From CAYRGC01 sp964601225 (lineage in GTDB: Bacteria > Patescibacteriota > Gracilibacteria > Peribacterales > Peribacteraceae), in contig CAZRMM010000003.1 in assembly GCA_964601225.1 (NCBI GenBank), positions 54,338 through 118,337 of the forward strand: 64,000 bases of DNA, read 5' to 3'. Positions 56,401 to 63,897 of this stretch are shown here, piece by piece. The translations under genes were made by a program, and so were the position numbers. Every line of letters starts with the position of its first letter. The first letter of the stretch is position 1. The notes beneath the pieces are model-generated. The model saw only the letters and a list, made by a program, of their open reading frames with translations, was not told the origin of the DNA and did no database searches.

Positions 56401-57915
56401 ACGATTCTGGATGCCGCAGGCAACGTCGCGACTCTCACGCTCCCGAGCCCCGCTGCATCCGGAAGTCTCGGTGCCAACAAGGCGCTCGTCATCGACGGCG
56501 TGGCTCCCGTGCTCTCCACGGCAACCGTCAATGGCAACACGCTCGCGCTGGCGTACGATTCCACGCTCGATAGCGCTTCCACGCCCGCGACGACCGCGTT
56601 CACCGTGACCGCCAACGGCACGCCGATTTCTGTCTCCTCCGTGTCCATTTCCAGCGCGACCGTCACGCTCACGCTCGCGTCCGCCGTACCGCTGAGCTCC
56701 ACGGTCGTCGTCAGCTACGCGCTTACGGCGACGCGTATTCAAGACGAGCAAGGCAACGATGCCGACGTCCTCTCGAGTCAGGCAGTGACGAACGATTCCG
56801 CGGCGCCTGCTCTCTCCACGGCGTCGGTCAATGGCGCAACACTCACGCTCACGTATGCGGAATCACTCGACGCTACGTCCACACCTGCGACGACCGACTT
56901 CGTCGTCATCGTCGGCGGCGTCCCGGTTGATGTGTCTTCCGTGTCCGTTTCGGGCACTACCGTCACGCTCATACTCACCACAGCGGCGACGGTCAGTCAG
57001 ACCGTTACGATCGATTACGTCGTCCCCGGATCAGGCATGATCAAAGACAGTGTTGGCAACGAGGCGGGCGCGCTCACGGCGCAGTCCGTGACGAATGCTA
57101 CAGCTGCCGCCTCGTCTTCCTCATCTTCGTCCGAAGAGTTGCAGACGCCGTCTGGAGGTCGACGCGGAAACGGCAGAGGAGGTACCGCCACGTCCGATTC
57201 GACGGGCGCGGCACCCAATCATTTTGCGGCTCCTGTTTCTTCCAATCCTGCGCGGTCCCCGGCCCCGAATGCCTCACCCCTCCCTCCCGATTTTTCCGTG
57301 AGCCCCTTCGCTCCGGCTGAGTCTCCTGCGCAAGAAACCTTCCGTTCATTCCCGATCACGACAGGTGAGATGTCCGTGCAGGTGGATGATGCGTTCTATA
57401 CCGACGTTCCGCTGCAGAGTTGGTACGCGGATGCCGTGTATGACATCACCGGAAAGGGCATCGTGCACGGCGATACGGATTTGCAGGGCAATCTCCGGAG
57501 ACTGTTCCGTCCGGAAGATCCTGCAATGATTGCGGAAATGTCTCGCATGCTTCTCTCTGCCAAATCCCTCACGCCGAAACGCCTGACGCCTGATAACTGG
57601 GAGCGTTCGTGGATGCGCCTCGCGCAGGAGTATGACCTGCCGTTTTCCAGCCGCCCCGCTCGTGCCCCGCTTACCCGGGCAGAAGCCGTCGTCATGATTC
57701 TGGAGGCTCTGGGTCAGCTGCCTGATACCGATTCCACTCCCCAGATCTTCAGCGATGTGCCTTCGCGTCACCCGTACGCTCCCGCCATCAATCAGGCGAC
57801 CGCGCTTGGGTATATCTTCGGCGATGCCAACGCGCGTCGGAGATTCCGCCCGAACGACATGATCACGCGTGCCGAAGCAGCCATCTTGATGGAGAGAGTG
57901 ACGGACGCGCACTAA
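53485..57915 (+). CDS. SLH-domain surface protein, paralogue of the upstream gene
   Basis: 1476 residues. Hydrophobic signal segment (SGFLVAVIIMGFMSPLRAWA), DNITTTNPTFTGSC Ig-like repeats, an SbsA-type domain, then a beta-helix module (about 350-565; CFTVTASGITVEGQNHTVSG, GNGSAVTLIRS) homologous to the N-terminal module of the upstream protein but in the middle of this one, further Ig-like and cadherin-like TATVNGNTLALAY domains, a Ser-rich linker and C-terminal SLH domains (FYTDVPLQSWYADA; LTRAEAVVMI; FSDVPSRHPYAPAI; MITRAEAAILMERV). ATG 53485 is preferred over TTG 53482 because the -10 lies 6 nt upstream. Domain shuffling between the two paralogues is plain. Confidence 0.9.
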   Translation: MTSNQDSQHAHTAAHALKQQMSGFLVAVIIMGFMSPLRAWATDTPVDAPDLAAGSDTGVSDTDNITTTNPTFTGSCTTGNTIKIYYNAAASDSGVCVDGAFSIFVDDGLNNSANEYSYTEDDGVTGESSPSPGLTVTIDNTAPSAVTISTPVGASTVTDTTPTVGGTGGEASATVTVKEGVTTLCTSAVDGGNWSCDTSALSQGSHTLTVTQEDLAGNVSSGTDVTFTVDSNAPTISSLSPADDATGVSPTANLVITFNEVVNAVAAGTVTIKRTSDDATIETIDVTSGQVTGGGTDTITVNPATTFANESYYILISAAAFEDAIGNDHAGIATAGAWSFTAAQIGACAALTIPNQAYYLSGDIASVSGDCFTVTASGITVEGQNHTVSGPGAGAAAFNAEGYDIAVNDLAIEDFEIAATTDRSGDGGGGLITFDAVDASASNLSANAGTGQNHAGGSITLTDSAVGAIVGHGSVTSTGVGGNGSAVTLIRSITGNIDVSGGSCTTTDWAGHGGVVTVISSTTGTITANGGDNTHRAGNGTQMIISDDSTVGTLSCVTGAGGSSGTSCADPTVSTLSPADDATGVSVTANLVLTFDEAVRTMTGGTIIIYKSSDDSTFESITLPSSKVTGYNTTAITINPAGSFEGNTQYYVQVSTAAFRDTMRAEYAGLLDTTSWSFTTGASGTVTGTPDLAAASDLGASSTDNTTSDNTPTFDITCTAGATVQLRESTTTLASGTCAGGGTISLTSSTLSDAAHTITAREDSGGGYGADSSGLSVTIDTSAPAATGTPDLLTADDSGASSTDDITSDTTPRFTVSCAGTNTVTLKANGSSVGTGTCSSSTVTITASALSETAHTMTATQTDTAGNESTASSSLSVTIDATVPTVTDVTSSTTNATIGSGSTVSIQVTFSSAVLVTGTPRLTLETGSSDAVIDYVSGTTTSSLTFTYVVRRGDSSSDLDYVATNSLALNGGTILDAAGNVATLTLPSPAASGSLGANKALVIDGVAPVLSTATVNGNTLALAYDSTLDSASTPATTAFTVTANGTPISVSSVSISSATVTLTLASAVPLSSTVVVSYALTATRIQDEQGNDADVLSSQAVTNDSAAPALSTASVNGATLTLTYAESLDATSTPATTDFVVIVGGVPVDVSSVSVSGTTVTLILTTAATVSQTVTIDYVVPGSGMIKDSVGNEAGALTAQSVTNATAAASSSSSSSEELQTPSGGRRGNGRGGTATSDSTGAAPNHFAAPVSSNPARSPAPNASPLPPDFSVSPFAPAESPAQETFRSFPITTGEMSVQVDDAFYTDVPLQSWYADAVYDITGKGIVHGDTDLQGNLRRLFRPEDPAMIAEMSRMLLSAKSLTPKRLTPDNWERSWMRLAQEYDLPFSSRPARAPLTRAEAVVMILEALGQLPDTDSTPQIFSDVPSRHPYAPAINQATALGYIFGDANARRRFRPNDMITRAEAAILMERVTDAH

Positions 57916-58010
57916 GCGTGAGAGAGCCGTGTGTTATTGCACTCAAATTGGCTTATAGTACCTATTAAATGGGTAGCAGAGCCTCTGGACATTTCGTATT
58001 ATTAATCCAA

Positions 58011-58016
58011 TAATAT
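58011..58016 (+). promoter_or_regulatory. -10 box, leaderless TTG gene
   Basis: TAATAT ends 6 nt before the TTG start codon at 58023, the same spacing as upstream of ATG 53485. Confidence 0.55.
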
Positions 58017-58022
58017 GGTACT

Positions 58023-58598
58023 TTGTCCAGTACCCCGCAACTTCTCGGCGACGTTCCACTCGAGATTCTTTTGAAAGAGAATCCAGATCACGAGCTGCAT
58101 GATTGGGTGATTGAATCGTATTTAATGGGAGAGACGCTGCGAACAAGGCGTGATGCTGCGAATGCAATTCAGCTTATCGACTGCGTCGCTGCGCATGCTT
58201 TGCATCCCGATGGTTCTCAGTCAGAGCAGGCATGTGTCTTCCGAAAGCTCAGTGGGGTTTGTCTTCATGGAGAGCAGTGGGACAGTGGACTCGGCATCAT
58301 TCGCCAATTTGTTCAATCGGCGTCCGCGATCAAGCTTGCGAACAAGGAAGAGGTGGCCACGATTACGAATGCGCAGCATGTGCTAGGCGACATGGACGCG
58401 GCTACTCACCGTGATGCGCCGGGTGTTCGCGATGGCCGTTACTCTCTAGCGGTTGTGCGGAATAGGGCATCCAATTGCCAGAATAGTATTGGCGAGCACG
58501 TTTTTGCCGTTCGCGACGCTATCGCCGAGCGAGCGCTTGCGGTACTCGAAATCCCCTATGAGACGTGGAAAACGCTCTCGCAGCGGCCGTTGGCCTAA
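58023..58598 (+). CDS. Hypothetical protein
   Basis: 191 residues, helical, no recognised domain, no membrane segment. Start TTG at 58023 is supported by the TAATAT box 6 nt upstream; the next in-frame ATG (58125) would remove a normal-looking N-terminus. The gene ends just before the promoter of the duplicated cassette at 58683-60581 and may or may not be functionally linked to it. Confidence 0.65.
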   Translation: MSSTPQLLGDVPLEILLKENPDHELHDWVIESYLMGETLRTRRDAANAIQLIDCVAAHALHPDGSQSEQACVFRKLSGVCLHGEQWDSGLGIIRQFVQSASAIKLANKEEVATITNAQHVLGDMDAATHRDAPGVRDGRYSLAVVRNRASNCQNSIGEHVFAVRDAIAERALAVLEIPYETWKTLSQRPLA

Positions 58599-58608
58599 AG
58601 AACCCCTA

Positions 58609-58647
58609 TTGAAGAAAAACCCGTTTTTCGCTATACTAAGGAGGAAG
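58609..58647 (+). promoter_or_regulatory. Promoter of the duplicated two-gene cassette
   Basis: TTGAAG (58609-58614), 17-nt spacer, TATACT (58632-58637), then AAGGAGGAAG (58638-58647). The ATG comes 35 nt later, too far for the GGAGG to act as its ribosome binding site. The same AAGGAGGAAG follows the candidate S-layer -10 (498-503). Confidence 0.75.
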
Positions 58648-58682
58648 TAATCGCAAAACCAATATCCATTCCCACTATTCGT

Positions 58683-59093
58683 ATGTCGCAGTCCCTCCAT
58701 CTGACGAAGGTCGAGAAGCGTCTCTTCTCCCTTCTTTCTCCTGAGCTGCAGAAAGCTTGGAAGAAGCACCTCGTCGATGAGACGAGTGATGCATACGAGA
58801 CGGATGAGCAGATCAAGGAACGCTTTACGGCGCTCGGCAACGACGTCAAATTCTCGCATGAGCTCAGCAAGGCGCTTGAGCGCTGCGGCAACGACATGAG
58901 CCTGGTCTTTAACGAACTTCCCGATCATGCCATCCCCACATTCCTCCAGGGCATTGGTGCTTGTGGCATCTGCGCCATGGTCGAAGGAGCGCTGAAGAGT
59001 GGCGCTGTGAACGACGAACTGCTCTCCGGTATCGCTAACCTTACGGCGATCCGCCACGACATTCTCCGCGACAATCAGAAGGTTGCCGCCTAA
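58683..59093 (+). CDS. Cassette protein A1: small helical protein
   Basis: 136 residues, helical. It is a paralogue of the protein at 59534: shared pattern L.LT..E..LF..L...L (N-terminus), Y E..E.....R, a central hydrophobic stretch (FLQGIGACGICAMVEGAL here) and a closing LSGIANLTAIRHDIL.DN. No family recognised. The hydrophobic stretch could be a buried or amphipathic helix. Followed after 31 nt by a small membrane protein gene; both lack a Shine-Dalgarno and have C/T-rich spacers. Confidence 0.75.
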   Translation: MSQSLHLTKVEKRLFSLLSPELQKAWKKHLVDETSDAYETDEQIKERFTALGNDVKFSHELSKALERCGNDMSLVFNELPDHAIPTFLQGIGACGICAMVEGALKSGAVNDELLSGIANLTAIRHDILRDNQKVAA

Positions 59094-59124
59094 TTCCTTT
59101 TTGCCTCTTTTTCTCTCCTGAACA

Positions 59125-59490
59125 ATGTCAAACAACCGCCTCTCCGAGAATCCGGCTACCCCCGGTGAATCAGCAGCTGAAAGGGCTCCCGAAAAGAAGA
59201 AGTGGGGATTCATCAAGAAAGTCCTCGTCTTGGGAGGTGGCCTCGCTGCGCTCGCTGCCCTGCCTGTCGTTGCCCAGCATATGGGTCTTGGCGACCGTCT
59301 TGGCAAAACGGGTGCTGAATGGCTCTCGAAGTCGAGTGAATTTGTTCGCAAGCACGCAGCCACTGGTGCAACGGCGGTCAGTACTCAGGCACAGCGCTTC
59401 AGCAAACTCACGCGTGGCATCCTTGGTAACCCGCCAATTACAGATATTGCTCAAGCAACGGACATCGATCAGGTTCCGAATTTTCAGTAA
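59125..59490 (+). CDS. Cassette protein B1: small single-span membrane protein
   Basis: 121 residues. Disordered acidic/basic N-terminus (about 1-27), then a basic patch KKKWGFIKK followed by a hydrophobic helix (VLVLGGGLAALAALPVVA, about 31-50), a basic amphipathic segment and a polar C-terminus. Positive charges before the helix suggest the N-terminus stays in the cytoplasm. Start ATG follows a long C/T run (cctttttgcctctttttctctcc). Position matches the second cassette's protein at 59946. Confidence 0.68.
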   Translation: MSNNRLSENPATPGESAAERAPEKKKWGFIKKVLVLGGGLAALAALPVVAQHMGLGDRLGKTGAEWLSKSSEFVRKHAATGATAVSTQAQRFSKLTRGILGNPPITDIAQATDIDQVPNFQ

Positions 59491-59533
59491 TCGCTGAAGA
59501 GCGTTCCGTCTTTTTTCTTCACTCGCCCCCTCT

Positions 59534-59956
59534 GTGATCCTTTACCTCACCTCCACCGAACAAGAACTTTTCGAGAAGCTTCCGGCTTCTCTGAGGGCAT
59601 CGTTTGGAGTGCAGTCGGAAAAGGGGACGGCCTATGAGAACGAAGAGGAACTCGCCAAGCGCATGATGGCCATTGCCGCGACGATCTCTCCCACGGAGAA
59701 GGTCGCTGCGCAGACGGTGGTCAATACCATCATGGAGCACGGTGCTGACGCGTTTCGTGAAGAGGATTTCCCGCAGCATCTTCTCCCGTGGATTCTCCTC
59801 GCCATCGGTGCAGTGGGTCTTCGTCAGATCATCGGACAGATCTTGGAACAGGCTACTGGCCTTTCCGACCTCGACGGTCTCGCCGATCTCACGGTCGCTC
59901 GTAACAAAATTCTCCTGACGAATCACCTCCTTCGCGAAAAATCCCATGAGTCCTAA
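59534..59956 (+). CDS. Cassette protein A2: paralogue of A1
   Basis: 140 residues starting from GTG after ttcttcactcgccccctct. Shares with A1 the LYLT..E.ELF.KL N-terminus, the E.EELAKRM block, a central hydrophobic helix (LLPWILLAIGAVGLRQIIG) and the LDGLADLTVARNKILLTN end. Its stop codon overlaps the start of the next gene (11 nt), so translation is coupled. Confidence 0.75.
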   Translation: MILYLTSTEQELFEKLPASLRASFGVQSEKGTAYENEEELAKRMMAIAATISPTEKVAAQTVVNTIMEHGADAFREEDFPQHLLPWILLAIGAVGLRQIIGQILEQATGLSDLDGLADLTVARNKILLTNHLLREKSHES

Positions 59957-60581
59957 CGCCCCTAAAGAAAATCCGTCCGGCACGTTCGATATCCCCGCCA
60001 ACCTTGGCGAGGAGCTCAAGCAGGCTAAGACACCGCAGGAGCGCTATGACGCTGCAGTGAAGTTGCAGTACAAGATGGTGAAAGAAGGCATCGGCGATAA
60101 GCCGAACGTCTTAAGGCGTATTTTTAGTAGCAAAATTACAAAAGCGGTTGCCGTGATTGGTGCATCTGCACTTGCTATTCCTGGAGTCATGCAAGTAGGA
60201 GGATGGTTGGCACAGACGTTCCCCAATGCCATTAGCGGAACGACTGGCGTTATTGGATCTCTTGCTTCCAAAATTGGCGAAGGATGGAATGAGGTTTCTC
60301 CTGGGGTTCAAGGTGCCATTGCGCTTGCTGGAGCACAGGGTGCTCTCGTTGGTGGTGGAGTCTTGGGTTACAAAATGTTGGCTAAGAAGAAGGTTGCAAA
60401 GGAGAAGAAGGCTTTATTGCGGGAGATTAAAGGGCAGAAGGGTCAGATCGAAAGGACCGCTGATATTCCGGTTGGCGAGGTGATTGACGATAAGACTACG
60501 AATCCGAAGCAGGGTAATACTAAGAAAACAAAAAAGAATCGTCGCCTTCGCATTGCTCCGGGCACAGGTTCTGCAGCTTAA
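59946..60581 (+). CDS. Cassette protein B2: small membrane protein with basic C-terminus
   Basis: 211 residues: hydrophilic N-terminus, basic patch RRIFSSKITK and a hydrophobic helix (AVAVIGASALAIPGVMQVGG), a Gly-rich middle, a second hydrophobic segment (GAIALAGAQGALVGGGVLGY), then a strongly basic cytoplasm-type tail (KKKVAKEKKALLREIKGQKG). Comparable in layout, not in clear sequence, to B1. No family recognised. It overlaps A2 and ends 278 nt before rplC. Codon use is somewhat more A/T-rich (for example TTTAGTAGCAAAATT) than in A2. Confidence 0.7.
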   Translation: MSPNAPKENPSGTFDIPANLGEELKQAKTPQERYDAAVKLQYKMVKEGIGDKPNVLRRIFSSKITKAVAVIGASALAIPGVMQVGGWLAQTFPNAISGTTGVIGSLASKIGEGWNEVSPGVQGAIALAGAQGALVGGGVLGYKMLAKKKVAKEKKALLREIKGQKGQIERTADIPVGEVIDDKTTNPKQGNTKKTKKNRRLRIAPGTGSAA

Positions 60582-60859
60582 GTGGCTTGATACCATTGCG
60601 AAATGGATGGTATTCGTTTTTGCCGTGTGTGCTTGACGTTAAGTTCTCTTACGGTAAACTGCCGCAGCTTCATTCGCCACGTAAAGCACTCCGGTGCCAC
60701 GCGGCAAGTGATCGCCTTGTGTTTGAGTCCGACGTCTCTTTGACCACCCGGACCAGAGGAACCTCCAAGGTTACCGCCCCGTATCTCGGGACGCGCAGCA
60801 ATTCCTCATTCTCAAGCCTTCTCTCGGCAGGTCAGAAGACCTGCCCCCACCATCTATTT
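60582..60859 (+). promoter_or_regulatory. Promoter and leader of the S10-type ribosomal protein operon
   Basis: TTGACG (60633-60638), 16-nt spacer, TAAACT (60655-60660): a good sigma-70-type promoter, giving a leader of about 190 nt before rplC. No gene lies in this stretch; the leader could carry an autoregulatory site, as L4 does in E. coli, but no equivalent structure is recognisable. Confidence 0.8.
60826..60845 (+). promoter_or_regulatory. Hairpin just before rplC
   Basis: GGCAGGTC - AGAA - GACCTGCC, a perfect 8-bp stem with an AGAA loop ending 14 nt before the rplC ATG. Another GGGTA-AGAA-TACCC hairpin precedes rplB. Role unknown. Confidence 0.65.
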
Positions 60860-61474
60860 ATGTCCGGTCTCATTGCTCGCAAAGTCGGCATGTCCCGCGC
60901 CTTCCTCCCCACGGGAGAGTCGGTTCCGGTGACGTATCTCCGCATCGAACCCAACGTCGTCGTTCGCACGAAGACGACGGAGAAGGATGGCTACAACGCC
61001 GTCGTTCTTGGTGTTGGTGCTCGCACGTGGCGCACCCGCAAGGGCGCAGAACACGTCCGCTACTCGCGTCAGAAGGAGTGGAAGGTCGAATCCCTCGATG
61101 GCATGGAGCCGGGGAAGACCCTCACCACCGAAATGATCATCCCGGCCGATTCTATGGTTACGGTTCAGAGCACCTCTAAAGGAAAGGGTTTCCAGGGTGT
61201 CATGAAGCGTCACCACTTCGCTGGTGGTCCTGCCTCCCACGGTTCCCACTTCAAGCGCGAGCCGGGTTCCGTTGGTATGCGTACCAGCCCAGGTCGTATC
61301 TTGAAGGGTCACCGCATGGCCGGTCACATGGGTCTCGAAACCGTCACACTCAAGCACTTGGCTGTCATTTCCGTGGATAACGCCGAGGGTGTTATTGCGG
61401 TCAAAGGACCCGTTCCGGGCCCGAATGGCGCTATTGTGTATGTGACTGCCGAAGTTACCCCTGCCAAGAAATAA
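60860..61474 (+). CDS. rplC: 50S ribosomal protein L3
   Basis: 204 residues, normal length. MSGLIARKVGMSRAF at the N-terminus, GKGFQGVMKRHHFAGGPASHG in the loop that reaches the peptidyl-transferase centre, and SVGMRTSPGRILKGHRMAGHMG. Start ATG 60860 matches the normal L3 N-terminus; the frame is open upstream through the leader. The operon lacks rpsJ (S10) before rplC. Confidence 0.97.
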   Translation: MSGLIARKVGMSRAFLPTGESVPVTYLRIEPNVVVRTKTTEKDGYNAVVLGVGARTWRTRKGAEHVRYSRQKEWKVESLDGMEPGKTLTTEMIIPADSMVTVQSTSKGKGFQGVMKRHHFAGGPASHGSHFKREPGSVGMRTSPGRILKGHRMAGHMGLETVTLKHLAVISVDNAEGVIAVKGPVPGPNGAIVYVTAEVTPAKK

Positions 61475-61489
61475 TCAGCCCCACCACCC

Positions 61490-62269
61490 ATGAATATCGA
61501 CGTCTACTCCTCCTCCGGCGCTAAGAAGGGACAACAGTCCCTCCCCGATGTGCTGTTCGCCGTTCCGGTGAATAACGGCCTCGTGCACCAGGCGCTCATC
61601 TTGCAGCAGAGCAACCGCCGCAAGGCAATTGCTCACGCCAAGAACCGTCACGAAGTGGCCGGTTCCACGCGCAAGCTGTACGGACAGAAGCACACCGGTC
61701 AGGCTCGCCGCGGCTCCATCCGCAGCCCGCTCCTCCGTGGTGGTGGAAAGGCGTTCGGTCCCCGCAGCACCCAGAACTTCAGCAAGGATATGCCCCGCGA
61801 AATGCGCCACGCTGCGCTCGCTGCATGTTTGACGCTCCAGGCTCGCAAAAACTCGATCTTCGGTCTCGAGGGCTACGGCGACGTGATCAAGACGAAGGCA
61901 TTCGTCGATTTCCTCGGCAAGCTGCCGGTGGATATTGGACGCCACATCCTCTTTGTCCTCCCGGAGAAGAACGACGCGCTCTACCGCTCGTCCCGCAACG
62001 TCCCCAACGTCAAAACCATCCTCGTGAACTACTTGAACCCGGAAGACGTTCTCCGCTCCCGCTCCATCATCTTCGTTGGTGACAGCGTAGAGAAGGCCGT
62101 CGCGATCTTCGGTACGAAGAAGGACAAGTCGTCCAAGCAGAAGCCGGAGGAGAAGAAAGAAGACACGGAGGAGGCAAAGGTTACAAAAGCTACAAAGGGG
62201 ACAAAGGTGAAGAAGCCCGCGACCAAGAAAGCTGCTCCGAAGAAATCCGCTTCCAAGAAGACCGCCTAA
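61490..62269 (+). CDS. rplD: 50S ribosomal protein L4 with Lys-rich C-terminal tail
   Basis: 259 residues against about 205 usual. The core (1-209) is normal: VHQALILQQSNRRKAIAHAK, GSTRKLYGQKHTGQARRGSI and RSPLLRGGGKAFGP. Residues 210-259 are an added tail with an acidic/basic part (KQKPEEKKEDTEEAK) and an H1-like KKPATKKAAPKKSASKKTA end like the rpoB N-terminus. Part of the tail (about 229-240) is encoded by the left arm of an ACAAAGG inverted repeat whose right arm lies in the gap before rplW. Lies 15 nt after rplC. Confidence 0.95.
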   Translation: MNIDVYSSSGAKKGQQSLPDVLFAVPVNNGLVHQALILQQSNRRKAIAHAKNRHEVAGSTRKLYGQKHTGQARRGSIRSPLLRGGGKAFGPRSTQNFSKDMPREMRHAALAACLTLQARKNSIFGLEGYGDVIKTKAFVDFLGKLPVDIGRHILFVLPEKNDALYRSSRNVPNVKTILVNYLNPEDVLRSRSIIFVGDSVEKAVAIFGTKKDKSSKQKPEEKKEDTEEAKVTKATKGTKVKKPATKKAAPKKSASKKTA

Positions 62270-62307
62270 CCTTTGATCCCTTTGCAACCTTTGTACCTTT
62301 TGTAGCC
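62175..62307. repeat. ACAAAGG-type inverted repeat spanning the end of rplD
   Basis: Left arm AAAGGTTACAAAAGCTACAA and on (62176-62208) within the rplD tail; right arm CCTTTGATCCCTTTGCAACC and on (62270-62307) in the intergenic gap. The right arm's TTTGTACCTTTTGTAGCC is close to the exact reverse complement of GGTTACAAAAGCTACAAA. The rplW start codon follows 3 nt later. Confidence 0.75.
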
Positions 62308-62309
62308 TA

Positions 62310-62627
62310 ATGGACCTCTCCCGCATCATCATTGGCCCCGTCGTCACCGAGAAGGCCGAAATCCAAAAGATCGCGCCGACCGGCCACGTCTTCGCTCTCC
62401 GCGTTGCTCCCAAGAGCACGAAGATCGAGATTCGCCGCGCGCTCGAAACCCTCTACGGCGTCGATGTTTCCGCCGTTCGCATCGTCAAAATCCAGCCTAA
62501 GACTCGCGTTCTCTCGGCTCACTCCTCCATGGAGAAGCGCCACGCCGGGAAGAAGGCTCTCGTCACCCTCAAGAAGGGGAGCAAGACCCTCGATCTCGCC
62601 GCCATCGATTCCTCCGCTACCGCCTGA
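62310..62627 (+). CDS. rplW: 50S ribosomal protein L23
   Basis: 105 residues. DLSRIIIGPVVTEKAEIQK, the VFALRVAPKSTKIEIRRALETLYGVDV core and VKIQPKTRV are characteristic. Sits in the operon after rplD; the start is preceded by the right arm of a repeat and a C/T-rich run. Confidence 0.95.
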   Translation: MDLSRIIIGPVVTEKAEIQKIAPTGHVFALRVAPKSTKIEIRRALETLYGVDVSAVRIVKIQPKTRVLSAHSSMEKRHAGKKALVTLKKGSKTLDLAAIDSSATA

Positions 62628-62635
62628 TGTTTCGT

Positions 62636-62649
62636 GGGTAAGAATACCC
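62636..62649 (+). promoter_or_regulatory. Small hairpin before rplB
   Basis: GGGTA - AGAA - TACCC, same AGAA loop as the hairpin before rplC. Sixteen nt before the rplB ATG. Confidence 0.45.
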
Positions 62650-62665
62650 GCTCTCATTCTCTCTT

Positions 62666-63511
62666 ATGCCGCTCAAGAAGCCTAAACCAACGACCCCCGG
62701 ACGACGTCAGATGACGATCGCCGATTTCTCGGAGCTCACCAAGAAGGCCCCGGAAAAGCACCTCGTGCGTGGAAAGAAGAGCAGCTCCGGCCGCGACAGT
62801 TCGGGCCGCGTCTCCATCCGCTTCCGTGGTGGTGGACACAAGCGCCTCCTCCGCGATGTCGACTTCCGCCAGATCCGCAAGATGGGCGTTCCGGCTACGG
62901 TCATCGCTCTTGAGTACGATCCCAACCGCTCCGCTCGCATCGCCCTCCTCCAGTACGTCGACGGCGAAAAGTCCTATGTCCTCGCGGCCGAAGGCCTCAA
63001 GGTAGGGGACCAGGTCGTCGCTGCAGAGCGCACCCGCGTGAAGATCGGCAACCGCATGCAGATGCAGCACATCCCGGTGGGATACCGCATCTATAACATT
63101 GAGCTCAACCTCGGTCGCGGCGGCCAGATCGTCCGCTCCGCCGGTACCGGCGCCACGCTTGTGGGTATCGACGGCGACTTCGCCATCCTCCAGCTTCCGA
63201 GCGGCGAAATCCGCAAAGTGCGCAAGGAGTGCTCCGCCACGATCGGTACCGTCTCGAACCCTGATCACAACCTCATCAACTACGGAAAGGCCGGCCGCAA
63301 GCGCTGGTTGGGAAAGAAGCCGCACATGCTTGGTAAGTCCATGAACCCGGTCGATCACCCGCACGGTGGTGGTGAAGGACACACGTCCATCGGTCTCGTG
63401 GCTCCCAAGACCCCGTGGGGTAAGAAGGCCCTTGGTGTAAAGACCCGCTCCGAGCGCAAGAGCATGGCTCTCATTATCCGCCGCCGTTCCAAGAAGAGTA
63501 AGCGCAAGTAA
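62666..63511 (+). CDS. rplB: 50S ribosomal protein L2
   Basis: 281 residues, normal. RFRGGGHKRLLRDVDF in the N-terminal domain, GRGGQIVRSAGTGA, and MNPVDHPHGGGEGHT with the conserved histidine near the peptidyl-transferase centre. Basic C-terminus RRRSKKSKRK. Start ATG follows gctctcattctctctt. Confidence 0.97.
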   Translation: MPLKKPKPTTPGRRQMTIADFSELTKKAPEKHLVRGKKSSSGRDSSGRVSIRFRGGGHKRLLRDVDFRQIRKMGVPATVIALEYDPNRSARIALLQYVDGEKSYVLAAEGLKVGDQVVAAERTRVKIGNRMQMQHIPVGYRIYNIELNLGRGGQIVRSAGTGATLVGIDGDFAILQLPSGEIRKVRKECSATIGTVSNPDHNLINYGKAGRKRWLGKKPHMLGKSMNPVDHPHGGGEGHTSIGLVAPKTPWGKKALGVKTRSERKSMALIIRRRSKKSKRK

Positions 63512-63531
63512 ACCATCCCTATCCCCCCGCT

Positions 63532-63849
63532 ATGTCCCGCTCATCCAAAAAAGGCCCCTACGTCGAACCAAGTCTCTTCCGCAAAGTGATGAAGATGGCA
63601 GAGGTCGGCGAAAAGAAGATCTTGAAGACGTGGGCTCGCGACTGCGATATCCCGCCGGAGTTCGTGGGATTCACCTTCGCGGTTCACAATGGCAAAGAAT
63701 TCACGCCGGTGTACGTCACGGAACAGATGGTCGGTCACAAGCTCGGAGAGTTCTCCTGGACCACCAAGTTCCGCGCCCACGGTGGCAAACTCGCTGCAAC
63801 GCCCGCTGCTCCGTCCGCACCGTCCGGCCCTCCTCCTCAACGAAACTAA
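63532..63849 (+). CDS. rpsS: 30S ribosomal protein S19
   Basis: 105 residues. SRSSKKGPYVEPSLFRKVMKM, ARDCDIPPEFVGFTFAVHNGKEF and MVGHKLGEFSWTTKFRAHGG are typical. The C-terminus is a short Pro/Ala/Ser tail (AAPSAPSGPPPQRN) longer than in E. coli. Twenty nt after rplB. Confidence 0.96.
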   Translation: MSRSSKKGPYVEPSLFRKVMKMAEVGEKKILKTWARDCDIPPEFVGFTFAVHNGKEFTPVYVTEQMVGHKLGEFSWTTKFRAHGGKLAATPAAPSAPSGPPPQRN

Positions 63850-63864
63850 TCCCCATCTTGCTCC

Positions 63865-63883
63865 GACGGGCAGCTAGCCCGTC
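63865..63883 (+). promoter_or_regulatory. Hairpin between rpsS and rplV
   Basis: GACGGGC - AGCTA - GCCCGTC, perfect 7-bp stem. No T-run, so unlikely a terminator; could be a processing or regulatory site. Confidence 0.5.
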
Positions 63884-63897
63884 CTCCCAATTGAATC

